Shown piece by piece: positions 32,801 through 42,539 of a stretch of 64,000 nucleotides of DNA. Position 1 is the first letter of the stretch. Each line of letters starts with the position of its first letter. Made by a program: the position numbers and the translations under genes. The notes below the pieces were generated by a model. That model worked only from the letters and a program-made list of their open reading frames with translations. It ran no database searches and was not told the origin of the DNA. Origin of the DNA: Phycomyces blakesleeanus NRRL 1555(-) (Eukaryota > Mucoromycota > Mucoromycetes > Mucorales > Phycomycetaceae); the NCBI RefSeq assembly GCF_001638985.1, contig NW_017265143.1, forward strand, positions 1,438,259 through 1,502,258, written 5' to 3'.

Positions 32801-35800
32801 TTATATCCAAAGAGCACCATGTTCAGTCTCATGTGAATAGTCACCATCAGGATTACATATAACATCCATGTGCCAGAGAATAGTCATCAGTGGTATCCAG
32901 TATACAGGTCGTGGTTCTTGAGATGGCAAAGGCAAGGATGTGATGGCAAAATCAATTCTGTGTATCTGGTCATGGTCAGGTTGAGGCAACTGTTCAAATA
33001 GTGTTGCAGGAACAAGTGGGCAATTCAACAAATGGCGGCGTGAGGTGTGATCAGATCCACAAGGACATTCCTTTGGTTTGCCTGGCAACCATCCCATTCT
33101 CCAACGAATCAAACGGCCACGTTCCACACGTGAGGCTGGCAGAAACAAAATTGGATCAACTCCAAGAACTGGGTGGCATGCTTGAATGAGAACTTGTGTA
33201 TTGGACTGGAGAAAGGTTGTAAATCCAGCTTCTCTAATGCTTTCAAAATGGTTTTTTACTGCACTAGGGCTTTGGAGTTTGAGTGTTGGAGGGAGATGTG
33301 ACAGAAGGTTGGTTTTTCCCAGGGAGACAAGTGAAGAATAGATGGTATGATGACGGTGTAAAAGAGACAAAAGGCACTGGGCAGGCAGAAAGCGTGATCT
33401 GATACAAAATTTGGCTATAAGAACATCTGCACAAAACTTCATACTTGGCAGATTGCAGATGTGCTTCAACACAATTGTAGAGGACGTGGCATGCCCCCCA
33501 ACAATCCTGCGAAGACACTTATCTTGAATGGACTCCAGAACTTTAATATCTTGCTTCAGCAGAGTGGAAATAGCCAAACCATATTCAAACTTTGAGCGAA
33601 CAAAAGTTTTATACAGTTGTGAACTGAGCAGCTGAGAAAAACCAGAAAGACAAGCTCCAACAGAGTTTAGTGTTGCCATTGTAGCAAGTGTACCAGAACG
33701 TCTATGAGTGGCAATAGACTTGGAAGAAATACCCTTATTGGCAAAAGGAACACCCAGATAAATAAACAGGTCAGTGGCAGGGAGAACTTGACCATATAAA
33801 AGAAGTGGAACTGGCGAGCTTGCACGTGTTTTGGGATATATAACTTCACATTTGGTGGGGCTCCATCTATATCCAAGAGTAAGAGAGTGTTCTGCAGCAA
33901 GGTCTAGCATGGTCTGAACGTCTGAAAGAGAACCAAAAATAGCTACATCGTCGGCAAAGAGCAGAGAATTGATGGGTGTTGAGAAATGAATATGTCCAAG
34001 GCCATCCACACCTGAAGGAGCAAGAAGAGCATTATACGCATCCAATGAGGTAGGAGAGGGTGATGGAACATAGGTTGTAGTGTGTGAGTGAGCAACTGTG
34101 CAGAGCAACGGGGGCAGGGAGTTGATATATATTAAATACAAATGTGGACTGAGGACAGAACCTTGGAGAACCCCAGTAGCAGGTGAGAACGAGTGTGAAG
34201 AAAATTTATCCAGAAGGACAGAGATGGAGACATTGTCAAACATGTTAACTAAGAGACCCAAAAGGGCTGGTGGAGTGCCACGTTGTTGTAAAGCATGCCA
34301 GATGATTCGTCAATCTACTGTATCATAGGCAGCCTTGATATCCAGAAATGCAACAACAGGGTAGTGCTTATGACGGTAATAATAGGCTTTCATCAGATCA
34401 TGGAGACAGAGAACTTGATCCAAAGCACCACAGCAAGGACGAAAATCACCTTGAGCCACATCCAAAGGAGGAGAGTACTTGTGCAACTGGGGGGCTATAC
34501 ACATCTCAAAAAGCTTACGCAGTACAGAAGTCAAGGAGATTGGCCAGTAGTTAGCCAGATCTGTTGGACTACCCTTCTTGAAGATGGGGAAAACTTGTGC
34601 TTGGCGCCAAAGACTTGGGACATATGACCATTGCCAGCAAACTGTAAATAACAAAGCAAGAACAGGTGAAATAAGTGATTTGATAGGTTTTAGCATTTCA
34701 GCTCTGATATGATCAGGCTCTGGTGCCTTGCGGTTAGGCATAAATTGCATGAATTCCTCCACAATTGATGAGTTAAATGGAGAGTCATCAGAGGCAAAAG
34801 GCACACTGTTATAAGTCGTTGTTGGTGCTGGTGGTCGGGTTGCTGGAAGTATATGTCCACTATATACTGTTGCCAAATGGTCACACATTGTTGCTGCTGC
34901 TACGGCTGGTCCATCGTCATGCTGGAAGGTATGTTGTGGCTGTCTACAGTGTTTTAACTGTTTTATTTTTGACGTTGCTTTGCTGAAATCACGTTCCATA
35001 GACTGACAAAACACATGCCAAGACTGGCGTTTGGCTTGCTGAACTTGGGATTGGAATTCGGCCTGTGCATGCTTGTGTTTAGTCCACCAAACAACTTTGT
35101 CAATACCTATTGCTAGGCGCCATTTTTTGTAACATTGGTTACGATGATCTGCTGCTGTTTGTAATGCCACATTCCAGAAGGATTTCCAATGGTTGGGGTG
35201 AGAGGGTCGATGTCCAATTGAGCTATTTAGTGAGTTGTAAATGAGTGAATTGAACTTATCAGTTATAGCATCAATGTCAGGTTTGGTGAGTGGCGGATTC
35301 AGTACAATTTCTTGCAAGGTGGAAAGGATGGAGGTTGAGTTTTGAGTGAAGATATGAGCATAAAGAGCATGGACATCAGGTTCATTGAGGCGTGAGAGGT
35401 TCCATGTCTTGCGTAATGGTGGTGGCATATTGGTAGAGTGCTGTAGATCATAGGTAAAGGAAAGTGATAAAAGGCGATGATCTGATCCAAGGGACAAGTC
35501 AGTAGCAATATGAAGAGAAGGATTGATGAGTGGCATATTAGTTATAAAGAGGTCAATAATACTGCTGATTTCATAGTTGTTGCAGAAAGAAATATATGTT
35601 GGTATGCAAGGTGCAAGATCTGCATTTACAACTGATAGAGATCTCTCTTCTATCCAAGAACATAGTGCCAGTCCACGAGAATTTGATGCATAGTCACCAG
35701 TAACAGAGCCAAGTCTTGCATTGAAGTCACCACAAAGAATGGTATCATGTGTTAAAGAAATGGAAGAGAGTACATGTAGGACATCATGAGTGGGCATATT

Positions 35801-36124
35801 TGGTGGAAGATATAAGCATACAATTCTGAGTGAGCCAATTTTGACAGCCAGAGCATATTTGGAGGGCATAGGTATTTGAGTGACAGCATAAGGACAGTGA
35901 GGTGATATGAGAACAGAAACACCCATAGAGCCCCTATAGGTGCCAGCTACAGGAGAACCATACAAGTGAATTTGTGACCATGATGTGGGAAGATGTGAGG
36001 GAGAGAGAAGCCATGTTTCTGTAATGAAGAGCATATGTAAGGACTGACAGTGTTGAAGGGTATCTTGAATGGCTCTGGGTTGCAGGCCATTGGCATTCCA
36101 TAATCCGATATTGAGATTACTCAT
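32801..36124 (-). pseudogene. LINE B(2) ORF2 (endonuclease/reverse transcriptase) with one nonsense codon
   Basis: From ATG at 36124 the frame reads MSNLNIGLWNANGLQPRAI, ITETWLLSPS, CGDFNARLGS and GSDHRLLSLSF (endonuclease). It continues through the reverse transcriptase (PVVAFLDIKAAYDTVD, GVLQGSVLSPHL, LLFADDVAIFGS) to a C-terminal cysteine/histidine motif ECPCGSDHTSRRHLLNC and the stop at 32801. A single TGA at 34310-34312 interrupts it after AAYDTVD. The intact copy LINE B(1) has CGA at that spot (plus strand TCG at about 61999-62001). Otherwise the frame is open for 1108 codons. Several further CpG sites have changed compared with B(1), for example RPRRGAL has become RPCCGAL. Confidence 0.9.
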
Positions 36125-36765
36125 TCAGACATAGTGACTGATGAGCTGCGCTGACGTTTGAACAAAGACCCACCAGTGGCATTGGTAAGAGTAGTACGTG
36201 TTGGTATTTCATCTTCACTGATCCACCCTTCCTCACAAAAGAAGTGACCAACTGGGATAGCAACGTGTGGGCGCAAGAACTGTAGGGCTTGGAGACATCT
36301 ATCACGGTGAAGCATGGCAGCAGTGTTGGCAAGTTCATGAGTGGACAGAGATGCATACTTGGGATCAGCAACATTATCAGGGTCAAGTGGATCAAATGCG
36401 TCCAAAATCTCAACGGAAGCAGTTGTCAGTTTGGCCTTAAATGTATCAGCATACTGGACATGAACAAGGATGCCAATGACACCTCTGGCTGGGAAGTTAA
36501 TGTCCAAAAGTCGAGAAGAATCCACACCAAGAGTGCAGAGAGAGGAACGGACTTCTTTGTGCTTAAGGCGTCTTGATCTTGGAATATAAACATATTCATA
36601 ACCTGAAGGACCAGAGAGAAGAGCAAACATACAAACAGAAGCTGCAATACGGCGAGCAGAGAGAACAGTAGACATTTTTGGGGCAGTTACAGGAAGAGAA
36701 ACACTGGCTTTAGTAGCCCAAGTGGAGACTTCCAGACCTGGTTCTTTGTTTTTGTCAGGAGCAAC
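36121..36765 (-). pseudogene. LINE B(2) ORF1, 3' part
   Basis: Encodes VAPDKNKEPGLEVSTWATK, then RSRRLKHKEVRSSLCTLGVD, EILDAFDPLDPDNVADPK and a C-terminus ending VTMSE at the TGA that overlaps the ORF2 ATG. This is the conserved C-terminal half of the LINE ORF1 protein. Upstream it is interrupted by the DNA transposon at 36768-41142. The remaining 5' part of the same ORF1 lies at 41145-41614, and the two are in frame across the insertion. Confidence 0.85.
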
Positions 36766-36767
36766 TA

Positions 36768-39700
36768 CACCACCAGAGATTTTTGTTATCATTTTGGGTG
36801 AAAATTGGCACCTAAGCAATATGATTGGCTTAGAGGCCAAAATATTGTAATTTGTTTTCGTACTCAATTTTTTTCATCCGAATAAAGGATAAAATTAAGT
36901 TCAGTACTACTTGTGGGCTTTTAAAGTAAGAAAAAAAACTGTTAGGGAAGTCAGAAAGTGTTCAAGTGAGACAAAGGATTTATTAAGGAAAGTTGGGGGT
37001 TGGTTTGAGTAACCAAAAAATGACTTCACAGAAATTACGCAAAAAAATTGATGTTGAGAAGAAGAAAACAGAAGGTTCAAATAATAATTATAATAATAAT
37101 AAAGAAGTAGCATCATTTTATTCATCAAAAAGAATATTATTGAAAATGAACCAGTAGGAACCGAACTTGCTCAAATTTACAATGTAAAATGGGTTGCGGA
37201 AAATGTGCAAATCTAACTTACAAACGAGATTCATGTTAGCAACATCAGAATGCTCATCTGTCATTACAGCCTTGGCATAGTTATTGTTTCTGTCATTATC
37301 CGTACGAGGAACAATGCTAAGAAACTTAACAACAGAGCCTGAGACAAGTCCTATACGAGGGCGAGAGATTGGATCATCTTTAAAAACAAACGCGCCAAAA
37401 CTGTTGTTTTGGACGGCGTCATCTTCAATATCTCCAGTGTCGTTGTTGTCCTTTAGCTCTCTCGAGCCGCCAAAGAAGGTGTAATAGAACAAAGATTCAT
37501 TGTTGTCCTTAATGAACCTCTCTATTCCAGTTCCAGACTTCTCTCGGTTGCCAGAGCTATTAATCCACGACCCGCCGTCAATTACATGTTGCAATGCTAC
37601 CTGCTTTGCAAACTTTAGGCAAACATCCCTGGAAGTGTTTTGGCGATTCGTATGAAACAGATGTTCGCGAATATGCTTATTGAACTGTTCGCCCTTTTCT
37701 GTTTCATAATTGAGGGCTGGGCCAAAACGAATTATATCTTCCTTGAGATGTGTCAAGTAATGAACTTTCGGCTTGGTGCAATATGCCTTGTGGAGCTCGT
37801 TCTTGGTTCCTTTATCGTAGTCAAATAATGCTCTGATCAAGCGCTTCACTGCATTATCTACTCTGATAATATAGTTATCAAAGTCTGATGTCACCTGACG
37901 AACGAATACCAGAGAACACAATCGGCCAAGTTCAACAAAGCATGGTATTACAAGGTCTAGCTCATGATTTCCAGAGAATTCTGTAATCAGAATTACAGGA
38001 AGTATTTGAAGCAGAACCTTGAAATCTCTACCAAGGAATGAACCACTATGTCTCAAGTTTCGGGTGAACTTTCTTGATAGACCAGTTGATCGCGTGTAAT
38101 CTGTCAAGAATTCTGAAAGTCTTGCTATTGTGGCTATATCATTCTTAAGCACGACCTTAACCAAGTCAATTACCATATACTTTGCAACACCAAGAAGTAT
38201 CGTGTGGAGGATTTCCACTGGTGTATCCTTTTCTGGATCAAACGACTGCAATTCTAATAAGCGGCCAGTCGAACGATCTCTAAAGCTTATCTCGTTTGCA
38301 GGCGTGTTCATTCCAATTTTCGGAGCATTTGGGATCTCAGTGTCTCTGCCAGGTAACGAGTTTGCAAGAACATAGTGCTCTCGAGTTCGTCTCTCATGGC
38401 ACTCACAGAAGTAGGACAAGTCCTTCACAAAGTCTTTTGCACGTCTAAGTTCGATGTAGCATCTTCTGCAAGGAAATGTGGTGGCCGGCCCAAGCAATCC
38501 GCAAAGTTCCGAATGACATGGCGTGTCAGCCTCAATCCAAAGGATGGGAGCAACAACCAGAACATACTCATTGTCTTCAGCGGAGAACATTTTTACACCT
38601 TTCTCGAGTTTCTTAAAGTCATCAACGATTGCTGGCAGAAGAGACATACCATTTGCACCATCTTTCTTAGGGATTGTAGAAAGAAACTGGATGTTTGCTA
38701 TCGAATTTCGATCCTTAAAAGGCAAGGCAGCGCATCTCATTAACCAGCTTTCAAACGGATTGTACTGCTTTGAACGATTGCCGGAAGTGTCGTCTGTAAA
38801 AAGGATGATTGAAACAATCCTAACTTTGTAAAACACTGCATCGCGATCTACATTACCGGGCAAAACAGAAAGAGGCATAGGCTTCTTCATTGGATGAACT
38901 CCAAAAAGAAGAAAGTCATGAGCAGGACTCAATCTGGTAAGGCTACTTGAGATACTGTAGTAGTGATATCTTTCAACAGGAGTGGTGTCAACGTGAGAGA
39001 TCTGCTCTACTCTAAGATCGGTAACAGCAACCTCAACGCCATAGCATACAATCGAAATCGCTCTGACCAGATACCCTCTCGCAAAAATGTTTTTATTTGC
39101 CGTGTGGAACGATTCAACCAAAAAGCGGATGCTGCAATCGTTTGTCTTCAAGTAAACGATGTTTCCAAACCAGACATCTATACCATTTACAGTGTGCATA
39201 GGCTGCTGAAAGAGATGGTGGGTTCTCCACTTTTCACCTTGTTCCAAACAGATCGATTGGTTTGGGGTACGATTGGGCATGGACGAGATCAACTTGGATT
39301 TCTTTGGGTTTGCCATAAGAAATCTCAAGTGGTCGGACAGAAGGTTAATGTGGGCGAATGCGTTCCCATTTGATCCAGGTACTGATATTCTTTGTGAAGG
39401 AAAGACAGGCATCTTGGACTTCTTTCTTGCCTGATAATTTAAAAGAGCATCCAAATGAGGTAACTTAAATGTTCTTCCTATGGGAGTTTCTTGCTGGATC
39501 TTAATGATCAAGTTCATCGCAAGCAGTATCTTCTTCAACATTCGCTGGGAGATCATGTCATTATCCCCATCGATAAAAGCGAAAAGGATCATGGTTTGAA
39601 GATCGCGAAAAGGATAACAGCTTGTAGGGTCATTTACAGCGCCAATTGTCTCAAAGACTTCTTCCGGGATCTCAGAGTCATCATCGGTCATTGATACCTC

Positions 39701-41142
39701 ATCAGCAGCAGCAGCAGAAGAAAACATGTCAGAGAACGCGTTGAAAACTGGATTACTGTTCATTTCAATATCAAAGAAATTATCGACAATATCGTTTTCC
39801 TCGTCTATAATGTTGTCTTCTTCATCCCCGATACTGGAGGAGTCATCTTCGTCACTCGAGTAATCAAATGCATTAGCATCCGGAATAGTGTTCTCGACTA
39901 TCAATTCGGCCTGCTTGGGTTCGTCGAGTACAGTATTGGTTGCCATTTGATTACTTATATGGTGAACCTTCGAATGCCTTTTCAGTAACCAAGGCTTTTC
40001 GAACTCTTTTTCGCATTCAGAGCAGGCAAAAACACCTGAATTGATGCTAAAGTTAAGTTCGCCTTGCCTTTTAGGGGGGCGAGTCTTAACGATTTTATAT
40101 GTTTCTTGTCTTGTATTCTTTTGCATAATAGTAAATTGATTGTAAAAACAAAGGGGGGAAAATGACTTTGCGAAAATAATTGAATTTATAAAATGTGGAA
40201 AGATCGATATTTAATGTCAGCGGACCAATTAGAATTTTTTTTACTTCTTTTCTTTTAAGAAAATATCGCGTGTTTTTGTCTTCTTTTTCATTTTACTTTT
40301 CCACAAAATATTTATTATTTGCATGAGCTTCCATTTGTAAGATATTCCAGTATGCTTATAGTATTTATAGAAGCAGAATTTTGCTTAAAGACCGTAAGCT
40401 CAAAGGTATTTATGCTATCAAAGTTTTTTATGTCATTGTGTTTATTAATCATACAATTCTAGTTTATAAATTAGTTTTTCATCATCTCGGTAAATCAATA
40501 AAGAGGTAATAACTACATGTTCCTCTTACAAAGCAACAGAAGACTAACTATTTACTCCTCACTTGCAGAGATTTGGCTGCCTTTTATTGCAAATGCCTTA
40601 ATAGAGTCAAAGGTAAAATTCTGTTAAATATATATAACTAAGTTTAATTACTAATTATTAGTTCTTCTGCTTTAGCTTTTCTCGAAATTCAAATCTTTAT
40701 GCTCTTTGGGTTTATTGGAATTTCTGGCACCGGGTCTCTTGAATTAGCTAGGCATAGTAGTTTGCAGCAAACCAATCACGTAATTTACAGGCATAAGTAC
40801 AAACAGTTATACTACTAGTGTTTCTAGTGGTACGAATATACTGGTGTGCTACTGCCTGTGGATTTTATGGTCCAGTCTAGCTTTTTTTTAGCCTAATTTT
40901 TTTCGAAAATAAAAAATAAATTTTTTACAACCCAAAATTATTTGAAACAAATTAAAAATTTGAACCATTTTTGAAATTGTGCAGTACATTTTTTAATCGA
41001 AATCTATTGGCCGAGAGTAGTCCCCCCATCCTCCCACTTTTCAGTCCCCCAAAAAAATGAATTTCCTGTTATGGGCAAAATTCGCCCCATATACAAGAAT
41101 CCTTTTAAGGAACAAGATTACACAAAAAAATCTGCTGTGGTG
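36768..41142 (-). mobile_element. DNA transposon with CACCAC termini inserted in LINE ORF1 (Plavaka/CACTA-like)
   Basis: The left end reads CACCACCAGAGATTTTTG. The right end, read inward on the minus strand, starts CACCACAGCAGATTTTTT, giving imperfect inverted repeats. Both are flanked by TA (36766-36767 and 41143-41144). Without the element, and with a single TA, LINE ORF1 reads on in frame (SNPAGAV then VAPDKNKEPG), so the boundaries are well supported. The 4375-bp element carries one intact gene (37118-40126). The interior of the right arm (40130-41140) is AT-rich and non-coding. Confidence 0.75.
37118..40126 (-). CDS. Transposase-like protein, 1002 aa, with N-terminal C2H2 finger
   Basis: A single uninterrupted exon of 1002 codons. 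Residues about 33-56 form a C2H2 finger (FACSECEKEFEKPWLLKRHSKVHH pattern, C-x2-C-x12-H-x4-H). An acidic region follows (DYSSDEDDSSSIGDEEDN). The central part has LCGLLGPATTFPCRRC and the motif DTPVEILHTILLGVAKYMV near residue 640. The C-terminal part has ALNYETEKGEQFNKHIREH followed by NRQNTSRDVCLKFA, a pattern I associate with the large fungal transposase-like proteins of the Plavaka/CACTA-related group. It presumably acts on the CACCAC ends of its own element. The frame is intact, so this element may still be able to encode its transposase. The family label is from motif memory and moderately sure. Confidence 0.75.
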   Translation of the reverse strand: MQKNTRQETYKIVKTRPPKRQGELNFSINSGVFACSECEKEFEKPWLLKRHSKVHHISNQMATNTVLDEPKQAELIVENTIPDANAFDYSSDEDDSSSIGDEEDNIIDEENDIVDNFFDIEMNSNPVFNAFSDMFSSAAAADEVSMTDDDSEIPEEVFETIGAVNDPTSCYPFRDLQTMILFAFIDGDNDMISQRMLKKILLAMNLIIKIQQETPIGRTFKLPHLDALLNYQARKKSKMPVFPSQRISVPGSNGNAFAHINLLSDHLRFLMANPKKSKLISSMPNRTPNQSICLEQGEKWRTHHLFQQPMHTVNGIDVWFGNIVYLKTNDCSIRFLVESFHTANKNIFARGYLVRAISIVCYGVEVAVTDLRVEQISHVDTTPVERYHYYSISSSLTRLSPAHDFLLFGVHPMKKPMPLSVLPGNVDRDAVFYKVRIVSIILFTDDTSGNRSKQYNPFESWLMRCAALPFKDRNSIANIQFLSTIPKKDGANGMSLLPAIVDDFKKLEKGVKMFSAEDNEYVLVVAPILWIEADTPCHSELCGLLGPATTFPCRRCYIELRRAKDFVKDLSYFCECHERRTREHYVLANSLPGRDTEIPNAPKIGMNTPANEISFRDRSTGRLLELQSFDPEKDTPVEILHTILLGVAKYMVIDLVKVVLKNDIATIARLSEFLTDYTRSTGLSRKFTRNLRHSGSFLGRDFKVLLQILPVILITEFSGNHELDLVIPCFVELGRLCSLVFVRQVTSDFDNYIIRVDNAVKRLIRALFDYDKGTKNELHKAYCTKPKVHYLTHLKEDIIRFGPALNYETEKGEQFNKHIREHLFHTNRQNTSRDVCLKFAKQVALQHVIDGGSWINSSGNREKSGTGIERFIKDNNESLFYYTFFGGSRELKDNNDTGDIEDDAVQNNSFGAFVFKDDPISRPRIGLVSGSVVKFLSIVPRTDNDRNNNYAKAVMTDEHSDVANMNLVCKLDLHIFRNPFYIVNLSKFGSYWFIFNNILFDE

Positions 41143-41144
41143 TA

Positions 41145-41614
41145 CTGCGCCGGCTGGGTTCGAAAATGAAATTTCTGAAAAGTTTTTTTCAGGTGCACTC
41201 TGAGATCCTAATTGCTTCTGCAGATTAGCAATTGTTGTTCTAGCATGGTCTAATTCAGTGGTTAGTCTTGCATTCTCTGCTGCAAGTCGCTCCAACTGGT
41301 CGGTTCTGTTTTGCACATTCATGATTTGTGCCTGCAATGTCGTCAGGAATGAGGTAAGCTCGGTTGGTAATCCCTGCATGTTGCCGATTTGCAAATTGGC
41401 CATTGGGATTGAGAATGCAGATGGCGTGATGTTGTCTGATTGAGCTGAATTTTTTTTTTGCTGACAGCTGGGATACCAAGGACAAGGACTGCACTACTTT
41501 TGGCAATGGGAGGTACGTTTTTCGTGATGGATGGATCGTTTTGCGTAAAGATGTTGATGGATGAATACACTTTATATGTGGATTCGTCAAAAATAAAATT
41601 TTGGAACCAGGCAA
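41145..41614 (-). pseudogene. LINE B(2) ORF1, 5' part, frameshifted in a homopolymer
   Basis: From 41614 one frame reads MPGSKILFLTNPHIKCIHPS... into a run of ten T (plus strand, 41450-41459) where it loses register. Downstream, the frame from 41403 encodes the coiled coil (QNRTDQLERLAAENARLTTEL) and joins in frame to 36765 across the inserted transposon. The slip occurs in the same homopolymer position as in LINE A(2) ORF1. Confidence 0.7.
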
Positions 41615-41641
41615 ATAAAACGCTTAAGCGAAAGAGCAGTG

Positions 41642-41725
41642 GGGGATGTAGCTCAGATTAAAGATTATTTTTATTAAGGAGATATTGCTGGCGATCTATA
41701 GATCATATAGCCTCCCAAGTACAAA
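41642..41725. repeat. LINE junction sequence, copy 2, interrupted by the CACTA element
   Basis: Plus strand GGGGATGTAGCTCAGATT through CCTCCCAAGTACAAA. It equals the junctions at 32451 and 60139 until AAGTACAAA, where the CACTA element starts. The sequence expected next (an A-rich stretch then AAGTCC) resumes at 49308, so one junction has been split by the insertion. Confidence 0.8.
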
Positions 41726-42539
41726 CACTGCAAAAGGAGGGTGGATTTGGTCGAATTTTATTTTTTGAATTTTGGCAAAATTTGGAAAAATATTTCAAAC
41801 ACCATCGTTTTTCAATATATTTTTTTCTTGAGATGGGAATTCGCAATTTTTTCTGATTATATTAAATAAACACAGATACAAACACAAATATTTATTAATT
41901 AGGCAATAAATCGCACAATTGTCTTAAAAAATATATATTTCGATTGACTTGGCAGAAAAATAAAAAATAAAAATAAAATATTAAATGTTAAATGTAGTAT
42001 TTAATTATTTTTCTGGAAGGAAAAACTTGTTGTTACAGATGCACCTAATTTAGACTCAATAATATTTTTATTGCATTGCAAAAAATACTGAATTTTATTA
42101 GAATATAATAATGTATGATATATGACTTATTTTTAATAAGAAAGTATATCAAAAAAAATTGAAAAAAAGAGCAAGAATTGATGTCATAAAAAATACAAGA
42201 AAAAGAAAATCCAAAAAAGGCCACTTGCCAAAATGAGCGAGAATTGATGTCATGTTAAAAAAACGCGGAAGAGAAAAACTACGCCATTATATCAGTGATT
42301 ATTAAATTGAAGCCCCATTAATAATCAGGCACACTTTTTTTAAGAAAAGATCACTGCATCAAAATCCATTTGTAATTCTTACTAATAGGGACGGTAAGCT
42401 CAATGTAGTCAATGACATAGTGAACAAGATATATCAACTCATTATTAATGACAAAAATAAGAGACATATAAAAGATGAAAATAAAATATAGTATACACCT
42501 CTTTATTATTTTATTATTATTAATATTATTCTTACTGTT

